Source: Pseudomonas sp. S35 (GTDB taxonomy: Bacteria; Pseudomonadota; Gammaproteobacteria; Pseudomonadales; Pseudomonadaceae). Taken from it: DNA of 64,000 bases. Both the position numbers and the translations under genes were made by a program. The notes under the pieces were generated by a model that saw nothing but the letters and a program-made list of their open reading frames with translations, did no database searches and was not told where the DNA came from. This document shows positions 1 through 7,677 of the stretch, piece after piece. The stretch covers positions 2,108,001 through 2,172,000 of the forward strand of contig NZ_CP019431.1 in the NCBI RefSeq assembly GCF_009866765.1, read 5' to 3'. The number at the start of each line of letters is the position of its first letter. Within the stretch, counting starts at the first letter, position 1.

Positions 1-402
1 GGCATCAGCCGGCTGATCGCCGTAGCGCGCAGAGGGCGCAGCGCCCTCGACGATACGCACCGGCTCCAATGCCGGCTCGCCTTCCTTGGCCGGCTCGGCC
101 GCGATGTCCAGCAGGATCAATGCCCCGGTGTCGGCGTCTTGCAGTTGGAGTCGCGTGGGTTCGATCGGCTCGTTCGCGCGCAGGTACACCGCGCCGCCCG
201 CGCTCTGCACGCGCAGACGCTCGCCCACGCCCGCAGGCACGCCAACGCGGACGTTCCGGTCGATAAACACGATGCGTTCCTGGCCGACCTTCAGTGGCAC
301 CGCCAGCGGCATGCGTTCCCAGCGCAGAATCTCCACGGCCTGGGCAACAGGAGCCGAGGCCACGGCCAGCAGTCCCAGCAGCGCGAGTACAGGGTGCTTC
401 AT
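1..402 (-). CDS. ICE conjugation protein, TIGR03749 family (partial, cut by window edge)
   Basis: The reading frame starts at ATG 402 and runs off the left edge after 134 codons. It opens with a clear Sec signal peptide (MKHPVLALLGLLAVASAPVAQA, cleaved before VEI), so the mature protein is periplasmic. The start overlaps the stop of the upstream gene in an ATGA arrangement, which fixes it. TIGR03749 proteins are part of the mating apparatus of ICEclc/PAGI-2-type elements. By analogy with F-type systems a VirB9/TraK-like role is possible, but that is inference. The family call rests on signal peptide, sequence style and position after TIGR03746. Confidence 0.8.
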   Translation of the reverse strand, partial: MKHPVLALLGLLAVASAPVAQAVEILRWERMPLAVPLKVGQERIVFIDRNVRVGVPAGVGERLRVQSAGGAVYLRANEPIEPTRLQLQDADTGALILLDIAAEPAKEGEPALEPVRIVEGAAPSARYGDQPADA

Positions 403-1088
403 GGTGTTTCTCCTTTGGGCGCTTGCGGAGACAGGCCGCCAGCCGCTGGGCCGGTAGGCTCGGGTGCGCTGATGCGCTGGGGCGTGCCGTCGTAGCAGTC
501 GAGCGCCAAGCCGAACGGGTTGCGCGAGGGATCGACGTCCACCCGCGTGACCTTGATGGGGTAGCGCACCAGGGCGCGCTTGACCTGCTCTGCGCCGTAA
601 TATTCGTCGGCGCTAATGTCCAGAGTGACCACCCAGTCGCGGTCGGAGACGACCCGCACGCGGGCGGTGGGATCGTTGCCATAACCGCGGCCAGGGATTT
701 CATAGATGCCGCGCACGCGCTGCCGCAGTTCGCCCGTGCTGCGCCGGTAATCGAAGTCGGCACGCAGAAAGGCGTGGCAGGACGGTGTGAGGTACGGCGA
801 GAGCGCGTGCAGGTTGCGCGGGTAGTCTTCCTCGCCATTGGTCGGCCAGCGATTCAACTGCTGGAACACGTAGAATGTGAAGGCGTAGACCGACTCGGGT
901 GGGACCTCCCACCATTTGCGAGTACTCCCCGAACGCAAGTCCGGTGGGACATGAATCGTCAGGTCGCGCGGTGCGTTCCACCAGCCGCCGCCCATCACGA
1001 CGGCGATGATCACCAGCGCGCCAGCGCCCAGCCGCAGCGTCTTAATGTGCGCCTGCAGATGGGTGATCTCGTTCTTGAAACGGCTCAT
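399..1088 (-). CDS. ICE conjugation membrane protein, TIGR03746 (DUF2895) family
   Basis: A 229-residue protein starting MSRFKNEI at ATG 1088. The frame stays open further upstream, but this ATG overlaps the stop of the preceding gene (ATGA) and the extra N-terminal stretch is only shadow coding. One membrane helix lies at about residues 18-36 (LRLGAGALVIIAVVMGGGWW), followed by a periplasmic domain that starts around the HVPPDLRSG motif. The layout, a short cytoplasmic tail plus one helix plus a periplasmic domain, resembles VirB8/TraE proteins of the mating channel; that equivalence is inference. The C-terminal tail is rich in proline and glycine. Confidence 0.85.
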   Translation of the reverse strand: MSRFKNEITHLQAHIKTLRLGAGALVIIAVVMGGGWWNAPRDLTIHVPPDLRSGSTRKWWEVPPESVYAFTFYVFQQLNRWPTNGEEDYPRNLHALSPYLTPSCHAFLRADFDYRRSTGELRQRVRGIYEIPGRGYGNDPTARVRVVSDRDWVVTLDISADEYYGAEQVKRALVRYPIKVTRVDVDPSRNPFGLALDCYDGTPQRISAPEPTGPAAGGLSPQAPKGETP

Positions 1089-1495
1089 TGCGCGCCCCTT
1101 GGCATGGATCTGCGGGTGGACCAGAAGCCCGAGCGCGAGATCAGCATATGGCCGCCCACCCAGCTGGCCGCGAGCGGATGGCGCGTGGCGATCCGCCACT
1201 GCAATTGCCGGTAAAGCCAGGTATCGGGCCGCCCACGCTTGAGGCGGCGGAGAATGCCCCCGCCGATGAACACGCCGAGAGCCACGCCCAGGACGACGAA
1301 CGTGGGCGCGATTGCGATCGTGCGAAACACCCAGGACAACGGCGCGCCGACCAGCAGGCCGGCGGCGCCGGACAGACCGCAGCAAATCCACAGTTCGTCG
1401 GCGGTGAGGCCGCGCACAACAACGGGATGGCGGTTGAGCCGGTGCGGAAGAAACGTCACCGTCCCGTCGGCACGGACATGCTGGTGTTCGGACAT
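1085..1495 (-). CDS. ICE conjugation membrane protein, TIGR03750 (DUF3487) family
   Basis: A 136-residue protein with two adjacent hydrophobic segments (about residues 35-55 and 62-80), preceded by a HRLNRHPVVVRGLTADE motif typical of the family. Small two-helix proteins at this locus are thought to play a VirB3/TraL-like role in anchoring the channel ATPase; this is by analogy. The gene lies 11 bases after the TIGR03745 stop and overlaps the TIGR03746 start, so it is translated within one polycistronic message. Confidence 0.88.
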   Translation of the reverse strand: MSEHQHVRADGTVTFLPHRLNRHPVVVRGLTADELWICCGLSGAAGLLVGAPLSWVFRTIAIAPTFVVLGVALGVFIGGGILRRLKRGRPDTWLYRQLQWRIATRHPLAASWVGGHMLISRSGFWSTRRSMPRGAQ

Positions 1496-1506
1496 GGCCA
1501 GCCTCC

Positions 1507-1866
1507 TTACAGGATGCCGGTGGCTTCGGTTAGGAGCCAGATGCCGATCACGAGCAGCACGGCGCCTATGGCGACCGTGAGGCCGAACTGGCCCCAGGTC
1601 TTGCGGCCGGTGTGGATTTCGGCGTAGGTCCCGTATGCGTGGTAGCAGACGCCGATGAACATCGACGCCACCACCAGCAAGGCCACGAGCATGATGATGT
1701 CGTAGCCGTAATTGCGGATGGTCTCCATGATGCCGTTGCCAGTGCCGCGCGTGGGGTTCTCCAGTTGCGGCAGTCCCTGTGCGAACGACAGCGCGGGCAG
1801 CGCGGTGGCGCCCAGGGCCACGATGGCGCGCTGGGCAAGACGGGAAGTGAGGATACGGCTTTGCAT
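1507..1866 (-). CDS. ICE membrane protein, TIGR03745 (DUF2976) family
   Basis: A 119-residue protein with an N-terminal signal peptide (cleavage near LPALSFAQG) and two further membrane helices (about residues 57-77 and 95-112). This is the size and plan of a TraA/VirB2-like pilin precursor, and TIGR03745 members occupy the pilin-like position in these ICE operons. The pilin role is inference. It sits 16 bases downstream of TIGR03758 and 11 bases upstream of TIGR03750. Confidence 0.85.
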   Translation of the reverse strand: MQSRILTSRLAQRAIVALGATALPALSFAQGLPQLENPTRGTGNGIMETIRNYGYDIIMLVALLVVASMFIGVCYHAYGTYAEIHTGRKTWGQFGLTVAIGAVLLVIGIWLLTEATGIL

Positions 1867-1882
1867 GGTCAGTCCTTTCAGG

Positions 1883-2116
1883 TCAGGAGAGGAGGAAGAA
1901 ACTCAGGACGAGGTACATCGCGACGAAGCGGATGCACACGCCGAGGAACTGGCGCTGGTTGAGGCGGCTTTCCGTCCATCCCACGTAGGCTGTTCGGATG
2001 GCCCAGACGCCCCAGACGAGCAGGACCGCGAACACGACGCCGACCAGAACGGTCGCCATCGCGGAAGGCGCGATGCCGCTGTTGGCTTGAAATGCCGAGA
2101 TCTGGGCACCGTTCAT
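1883..2116 (-). CDS. ICE small membrane protein, TIGR03758 (DUF3262) family
   Basis: A 77-residue protein with two hydrophobic helices (about residues 22-42 and 58-76) around a basic connecting loop (RTAYVGWTESRLNQRQF). Its ATG overlaps the RAQPRD stop in an ATGA junction. Function in transfer is not established; the family is constant in this cluster between RAQPRD and TIGR03745. Confidence 0.85.
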   Translation of the reverse strand: MNGAQISAFQANSGIAPSAMATVLVGVVFAVLLVWGVWAIRTAYVGWTESRLNQRQFLGVCIRFVAMYLVLSFFLLS

Positions 2117-2493
2117 GGCTTGCCCTCTGCGGTCGTCCGTGGCGGCTCGGCGCTCCGCTCGGTGCGGTAGTCGCTGGCCAGTTCGGAGGCATCGCGCGGC
2201 TGGGCACGCGAGGGCGTGAGGTGATCCTGGATGCCGGTGCGCACGCGCGCCAGATCAGCCAGGAGACGCGGATAGTCGAAGTGGTAGCGCTCGCCCGGCG
2301 CGACGGGGGCATGCGCGGCGCTGTTAGCGACGGTCCGCTCCAGCGCATCGAGCTGACGCAGCGCGGCGACCAGCTCCTGGGGCTGTGCCGGAGACTCGGC
2401 CAACGCCATCGGGGACTGCCCCATCAAGAGGGCCGTCACGAGAAACGTGGGCACGCCGCGATGCGCGGCGCGCAGCCAGATCGAAGCCACCAT
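2113..2493 (-). CDS. ICE protein, RAQPRD family
   Basis: A 126-residue exported protein. The signature RAQPRD hexapeptide that names the family is present near residue 97. The N-terminus carries a signal sequence that probably ends near ALA-ES at residue 33. Secreted periplasmic proteins of this family are fixed parts of ICEclc/PAGI-2-type transfer operons, with no assigned biochemical role. In relatives it follows TIGR03747 directly; here the two are separated by the inserted gene at 2655-4026. Confidence 0.9.
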   Translation of the reverse strand: MVASIWLRAAHRGVPTFLVTALLMGQSPMALAESPAQPQELVAALRQLDALERTVANSAAHAPVAPGERYHFDYPRLLADLARVRTGIQDHLTPSRAQPRDASELASDYRTERSAEPPRTTAEGKP

Positions 2494-2654
2494 CGCGCCA
2501 TTCCTGTGTGATCAGTAATGGCCTGATCGTGACGATCAGAGCTGTTTCAGGCCGCAAACAATAGGAACCGTGCGGCGACCGGTTTGGTGGATACCGAGAC
2601 CGTTGGCGTCAGCCTGGTCTATCCTGTGGTCAGGAGTAAATCGAGGGGTAATTT
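2494..2654. other. Left junction of the inserted HEPN-type gene
   Basis: This 161-base gap separates the divergent RAQPRD gene and the inserted plus-strand gene, so it must hold at least the promoter of the latter. A GAGGGG ribosome-binding stretch lies six bases before ATG 2655. The sequence is lower in GC than the conjugation genes on either side. No terminal inverted repeats or transposase are visible. Confidence 0.5.
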
Positions 2655-4026
2655 ATGGGACTAAAGACTGAGCTGAAAGCTTTAGTGGATGAGTTAGATC
2701 GCGTGCACAAGGGGGCCACGCCATGGTCTGAAGAGGCTGGCATTCCTGATTTCGTCACTGCCGAGAACGGTATGCAGCGGTACTTCACCCGGAAGGCAAG
2801 AGAGGCGCTTGGGCAGTTCTCCTGCACCCTCCATCAGAATCGGACTTTGAACTCAGTGAAGGTCGAACCCGAGGCCTATCAAAAGATTACCCGCCAAGCC
2901 GTTGCCGATATGCATGCCGCGGGTGAGCTTTCAGGATTTGATGAATGCGATCGGGGCGGGCTGCTTCCAAAACTGAAATTGCTCATTGAGGAACGACTCG
3001 CAAGCATTGCCAACGAACACACGCACTATTTCCCTGCCTGGACCCTGGGCATGGAGAGGAAGTCTCCGTTCTCCCTCGGCCCGGTGACATTCTTGAATAG
3101 GTCGGACTGGATAGATTCAGTAGATTTCCCTCAGCAGGGAAAGGATCATTATCTGAACCAACCAGAAGCGAACCACCGCTGGAAGGAAATTCTCAAGGAT
3201 GCCTTACAGAAGCCCAATGATGGCTCCTCCATCGAAGGGCTGGCCAACGCCGTTTACAGTGCGATCGTCGGATGTCCAGCGTTGGTCAAGGTGACAGTCC
3301 GTGGCTATGAACGTGAATTCTCACGCAAGTTGGCGAGATTGGTTGGCAAGACAGCGCTTGACGCTATCTCTCTGGGCTTTGGAGCCCCCGAGTGCTTCCT
3401 GCAACAGGCGCTTCAAGACGAGCGCCTACCGCCTGTTGGTAGCGATAGCCTGGTCGAAACTAAAGGATTTTTGTGGTTGCCTGGAAGCTCGCTTGGAAAG
3501 CGGATTCTCTCGCAACCTCCCGAACGAGTAAGGCAAGCGCTGGATGACATGGCATCAGTTCTTCCGGCATTCGCGGCGATCATTGAAGGGCTGCTTGATC
3601 CATCGAATCACGAGCATCCCAAACTTGCAAACCGATGGGCTACTGCGCTGGACTGGTTCGGCGAAGGCAATCGTGAGTCAAGTGATGCCATAGCGCTGGC
3701 GAAGCTCGGAACCTGCCTGGATGTACTGTGTTGCGGCGGCAAGAACGACGGTATCCGTGAGATGGTCGTACATCTGACTGGCACGGCAGGAGATACGCAG
3801 GTTGTCCGGGGGGAACCCCCCTCGCACACTGAAGCAGTTGGTCAAGGACATCTATGACCACGGTCGATCGCAGATACTGCATGGCACACACTACGACAGA
3901 CTGGAATCATTCGCCGCAGAGCGCCAGTATGCCGCCTACCTCGCACGGATCGTGCTGATTGAGTGCGCAGTGCGGCTACAGCGTTATGGTGGTCCGGATG
4001 AAGACAAGGCGTTCAGAACAATGTAG
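2655..4026 (+). pseudogene. Frameshifted HEPN-domain (Apea-like) protein, possible defence gene
   Basis: Two overlapping plus-strand frames (2655-3857 and 3802-4026) read as one gene if one G is removed from the run of six G at about 3808-3813. The corrected product is 456 residues. Its C-terminus contains IYDHGRSQILHGTHYD, which fits the R-x4-H RNase motif of HEPN domains (Apea-like type). The long N-terminal part is not recognised. HEPN ribonucleases are common in abortive-infection and toxin systems, so an anti-phage or element-maintenance role is plausible but inferred. The gene is inserted between TIGR03747 and RAQPRD against their direction, and its stop abuts the TIGR03747 stop exactly. 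The extra G may be real inactivation, phase variation or a homopolymer error. Confidence 0.65.
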
Positions 4027-4776
4027 CTACAGGTACTTTTTAAAGCTGCCTGCGGTCAGGCTCACGGCCACTCCCAACAAGGCGGCGCTCGGAAGCAGAA
4101 TCAGAAGCGGATGCACCGAGATCGGCAACGCCAGGTACGTGACCCAGGGCAGCACGGCCAGCGGCATCAGGCTGGCTTTCGCGCGGTGGTAGATGAAGCC
4201 CGATTCCCGGCCCGCGCCGAACCGGCGCACATCGCGCCGCACCAGGCCGTCGATCAGCCCGACGAACGCTGCCGTGAAGATCAGCGGCAGCGTGAGCAAC
4301 AGGACCAGCACTCGCACAAGAAAGGTCAGCGTCGTGAAAGCCGAGGCAATCAGGTAGCTCTCGGTCCAGACATAGACCTGGCTAATGTAGTAGCGAAAGT
4401 TGCGCGTCTGCCCGTGGCTGGGCGCGCGGGCACGCTCAGCAGTCAGGCTCATGCGCTCCAGCAGCCCCGAACGCACGAACACCCATTCGTAGCCGGTATC
4501 CACCAGTTCGTGTGCCGTGCGCCCCGTCTCCTGCACGACGACGCTGCGCGTGAAGTGGCTGGACAGGTGGTGCAGCTCGTATTGCAACATTTGCTGGGAA
4601 TGGCGCCAGCCCTCGTCCTTCCAGAACAAGTGCATGCCGACGCACTCCACCACGATGGAGAACAGCAGCGAGCCGATCAGCACCCCCAGCAGCCGGAACG
4701 GCAACGTGATGGTGCCGACGATCAGGCCTTGGCTCTGGTTCTGCTCGCGCTGCGCGGTCGAGGCGGCATCTTTCAT
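4027..4776 (-). CDS. ICE membrane protein, TIGR03747 (DUF4400) family
   Basis: A 249-residue integral membrane protein with helices near residues 25-50, 150-185 and 205-240. It begins MKDAASTAQREQNQSQGL at an ATG overlapping the TraD stop (ATGA), so it is translationally coupled to the coupling protein. Family members always accompany TraD in this ICE lineage and presumably help assemble it at the inner membrane; this is inferred from linkage only. Confidence 0.88.
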   Translation of the reverse strand: MKDAASTAQREQNQSQGLIVGTITLPFRLLGVLIGSLLFSIVVECVGMHLFWKDEGWRHSQQMLQYELHHLSSHFTRSVVVQETGRTAHELVDTGYEWVFVRSGLLERMSLTAERARAPSHGQTRNFRYYISQVYVWTESYLIASAFTTLTFLVRVLVLLLTLPLIFTAAFVGLIDGLVRRDVRRFGAGRESGFIYHRAKASLMPLAVLPWVTYLALPISVHPLLILLPSAALLGVAVSLTAGSFKKYL

Positions 4777-6965
4777 GGCGAGGCTTCGTTACCGGCGCTG
4801 TCGCTGGTGGCCGTCGCGACAAAATCGACCGCCTCGGGCGCGGGATCCTCGAGCAGATCGTCGGGCAAGGCTGCATCCTGCAATGCCGGGGAACTGGTGA
4901 AATCCCACCATTGGGTAGCATCGGTATAGCTTTGGCGCATGTAGCCCGCTAACTGCTGGAGATCCTGCGGCATGACCTCATCGGGTGCCGGTGCCGGCAG
5001 CGGCATCCGGATCTTCCAGAGCTGGCCGCCCTGCAGAAGCGCGAAGCACTGCCCCTTGGGCAGACCGACCACGTGGGATGGCTCGATCATCGGCACACTG
5101 GACATGCTGATGCGGTCCTGGGTGTTGGACGTGAAGTCGGTCGCACCACGGATGTCTGAACTGTCGGTCGCGCCCGAGACGATGGTCGTGGTATAGACCT
5201 CGACCTTCGGCAGTTGCCGGGTCAGCAATTCGGCGGTAGCCGTCTCCCGAACTCGCAGCATGAACAGGTTGTTGAAGTTGCCGATGACTTGGCCGGCCTT
5301 CGCGCGGTTGCCAATGCGGGCTTCAATGTCGGAGAGCGTCTGCGTGTACGCCGTGACTTGCAGCCCGGCCCCGCCGCCCTTGTTGATGAGCGGTATGAAC
5401 TCGTCACCCATCAGTTCGTTGAACTCGTCGGCGTGGATGTTGATAGGCACCCGTGCGCTGGCCGACGCATCTGGCAGGCCATCATCGATCCCGTGCTTGT
5501 AGATGTGCCCAGCAACCGATACCAAGTCGCTGAACATGGAGTTTCCGACTGCCGCGGCGACCTCTGCGTCGGACAATGCATCCAGGCCCACATAGACCAC
5601 GGCACGCTTCCTGATCACCTGCATCCAATCGAAGATTGGCCGCGGGTCTGCCAGGTCGGAATAGTTCGGCGCCAAGAGCTGCGCAATCTTGCCGCTGGTG
5701 AGCTTTTCAAGCAGTGGCAAGAGGCTGGCGACGATCTTGTCGAAGTACGTTTTGTCGTACCGCACAGCTGAGCGCAGGCCATCCAGCACCGGGTCGTAGT
5801 TGCGCGCCTGGGAAAGGTACTGTTCCAGCGCCACCACACGTTTCTCGCGCCCGATCATGTTGCGGGGGATGTTCTTTTCGTTGAGCTTGGCCTCGATCTG
5901 GACGATTAGTTCCCACGCCTTTGGCTCCGTCTTCGCGAAGTAGTGCTGGGCGTACTCGATGAACAGCGCGTCGATGTTGATCACGTGGCGCTGGATCAGC
6001 ATGTAGTCCGGGCGCTGTCCCAGTTCCACCAGAGCGCGCGCGATAATGTTCACGAAGCGCCATGCAAACTCGCGGAAAGCCGCGCTGTTGCCTTCGCCGG
6101 AGAGCTGGCCGGCAACGCGGGTGGCGACTTCCGAGATGCGCCCGAAGCGCCCTACGGCGTTGTAGCGCGCGGAAATCTCCGGCCATCCCAAGTGAAAAAC
6201 ATAGAACTCGCCTTCGCGGCCCGCGCGCTTGGCCTCCACGTACATCCGCTTCAGGAGATCGGCATCGCCCTTGGGGTCAATGACAATGACGACTTCATGC
6301 TCGCCTGCGGCGTTCTTGCGGCGGATGTCCTGGGTGATGAACAATTCGGCCAGTCTGGTCTTGCCCACACGCGTCGTGCCCAGCACCAGGGAGTGCCCGA
6401 CACGCTCGCCCAGCGGCAGACTGACGTCCACTTCCTCCGGTTCGATGCCATGCAGCCGTGGGAGGCCGCCCACGGGCGGCAGCGGCCGGACCGGATTGAA
6501 AGGCGCATCCCAGCCCGTGAGCCTGGGCAGGCGCGAAAGCGGAAACGGCGCAAACTCCAGTCGTTCTTCCAGGCGCCTTGCCAGTCGGTATAAGAGTGTC
6601 GGTTCAACGTAGCGGCGGAACTCCGGCCGGTACGTCTGCATCAGCCGATGGGTGTGTTTCTGTTCCCACAGAAAGCCCCGGCCGATAAAAAGCCGCTGCT
6701 GGCTGACTGGCACGTCCTTGCTCGTCATCACATAGCGCGGCAGGCGGCGAATGTTGCGCCGGTAGCGCAGGATGATGCGGGCATCGCGGTAGCGGATGGC
6801 GCCGTAGGCGCCGAACGCGAGCGCGCTGCCAACGCCCATTGCCGGGCTCAGCGCGAGCGACCACGGGGCCACCAGGGACAGAAACGCGGCACCCGCACAC
6901 GCCGCGACGGTGTATAGCTCCACGGCGGGGCGAAGCAGAACCTCGACAGGCTGTTTCCCCGACAT
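4773..6965 (-). CDS. traD: Conjugative coupling protein TraD, SXT/TOL subfamily (TIGR03743)
   Basis: A 730-residue type IV coupling protein. Two N-terminal membrane helices (about residues 15-60) are followed by a large ATPase domain. The Walker A motif GTTRVGKTRLAE lies near residue 195 and a Walker B-type strand (EVVIVIDPKGD) follows about 35 residues later. It should couple the relaxosome-bound single strand to the mating channel and pump DNA using ATP. The C-terminal 60 residues are acidic and variable, as expected for a substrate-docking tail. It starts three bases after the TIGR03765 stop and overlaps the TIGR03747 start. Confidence 0.93.
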   Translation of the reverse strand: MSGKQPVEVLLRPAVELYTVAACAGAAFLSLVAPWSLALSPAMGVGSALAFGAYGAIRYRDARIILRYRRNIRRLPRYVMTSKDVPVSQQRLFIGRGFLWEQKHTHRLMQTYRPEFRRYVEPTLLYRLARRLEERLEFAPFPLSRLPRLTGWDAPFNPVRPLPPVGGLPRLHGIEPEEVDVSLPLGERVGHSLVLGTTRVGKTRLAELFITQDIRRKNAAGEHEVVIVIDPKGDADLLKRMYVEAKRAGREGEFYVFHLGWPEISARYNAVGRFGRISEVATRVAGQLSGEGNSAAFREFAWRFVNIIARALVELGQRPDYMLIQRHVINIDALFIEYAQHYFAKTEPKAWELIVQIEAKLNEKNIPRNMIGREKRVVALEQYLSQARNYDPVLDGLRSAVRYDKTYFDKIVASLLPLLEKLTSGKIAQLLAPNYSDLADPRPIFDWMQVIRKRAVVYVGLDALSDAEVAAAVGNSMFSDLVSVAGHIYKHGIDDGLPDASASARVPINIHADEFNELMGDEFIPLINKGGGAGLQVTAYTQTLSDIEARIGNRAKAGQVIGNFNNLFMLRVRETATAELLTRQLPKVEVYTTTIVSGATDSSDIRGATDFTSNTQDRISMSSVPMIEPSHVVGLPKGQCFALLQGGQLWKIRMPLPAPAPDEVMPQDLQQLAGYMRQSYTDATQWWDFTSSPALQDAALPDDLLEDPAPEAVDFVATATSDSAGNEASP

Positions 6966-6969
6966 GGCT

Positions 6970-7560
6970 TCATTGCTCGATGCCGGTGGCAGTGATCAGC
7001 GCCGGGTAGTGCCGCAGACCCAAACGTTCGGCCAGATCGTCGCCGGACACGGGTGCCATTGGCACGTCGGGCACCAGTGCGCGCAGCTGAGCCAAGGCCT
7101 GCGCGGTCTCGACGTTGACCACCAATCCGACCGCGCCGCGCTCACGCAGCGAGGTCGCGTGGCGCCGCAGCCAGTCCTGGGAAGCCTTGTCGTCGCCGAC
7201 GACCACGAAAGGCCGCAGGCCCGGTGCCTCGATCACCCGCCGCGTGACGGTACCGGGCGTGAGCTTGGCGCTGCGCACCGGCAGCATCGCGGCCTCGTCC
7301 GCGGGTGTCGCGGGAGCCTGGAGCGTCGGGATGGGCGACCGCGCCGCGCCATTGACCCGCGGCTGGAGGTTGAGCGCTTCGTAGTACGACAGCGCAGAAG
7401 TACCACCGCGGTCTTCCACGACGACCAGCGGCGTGGATTGCGCGCTGGCGCCATGTGATGCCAGGAGCGCCGCCAGCACTGCGACAGCAGGCTGGAGCCT
7501 GCGGGGAAATGGCGGGCCGCTGATGGGCCGGATCGTTGGGACAGGGGCGGTGCGGGACAC
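6970..7560 (-). CDS. ICE protein, PFL_4695 family (TIGR03765)
   Basis: An exported protein of 196 residues. I place the start at GTG 7560 because AAGGAG lies seven bases upstream; a longer TTG start at 7587 is possible but has no good ribosome site. A signal peptide ends near HGASAQS. The rest contains the conserved VVVEDRGGTSALSYYEAL segment and a thioredoxin-like C-terminal part (LGLRHYPALITATGIEQ), reminiscent of TraF/TrbC-like periplasmic assembly factors. In related ICEs it directly follows the lytic transglycosylase; here the nitroimidazole-type gene cluster lies between them. Confidence 0.85.
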   Translation of the reverse strand: MSRTAPVPTIRPISGPPFPRRLQPAVAVLAALLASHGASAQSTPLVVVEDRGGTSALSYYEALNLQPRVNGAARSPIPTLQAPATPADEAAMLPVRSAKLTPGTVTRRVIEAPGLRPFVVVGDDKASQDWLRRHATSLRERGAVGLVVNVETAQALAQLRALVPDVPMAPVSGDDLAERLGLRHYPALITATGIEQ

Positions 7561-7636
7561 GAAGCTGCTCCTTGATTCAGGGAGCAACTACCTTCACGCC
7601 ATGAGCAAACAGGATCAGCAAGGAATGGGATGTGCG

Positions 7637-7662
7637 CCGTGCCCGTTTTTCAACGGGCACGG
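7637..7662 (-). terminator. Hairpin at the 3' end of the biosynthetic operon
   Basis: An 11-bp perfect inverted repeat (CCGTGCCCGTT and its complement) closes a four-base loop just downstream of the methyltransferase stop. No good U-run follows on the minus strand, so it could be an attenuator or an mRNA-stabilising end rather than a strong intrinsic terminator. Confidence 0.45.
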
Positions 7663-7677
7663 CCCTGGGAAGCTCGG

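Noticed and set aside
5..838. A 277-codon minus-strand frame across the TIGR03746/TIGR03749 junction
   Set aside because: Out of frame with both transfer genes, which have signal peptide or membrane helix, ATGA junctions and family motifs; the product is Arg/Ala/Thr-rich.
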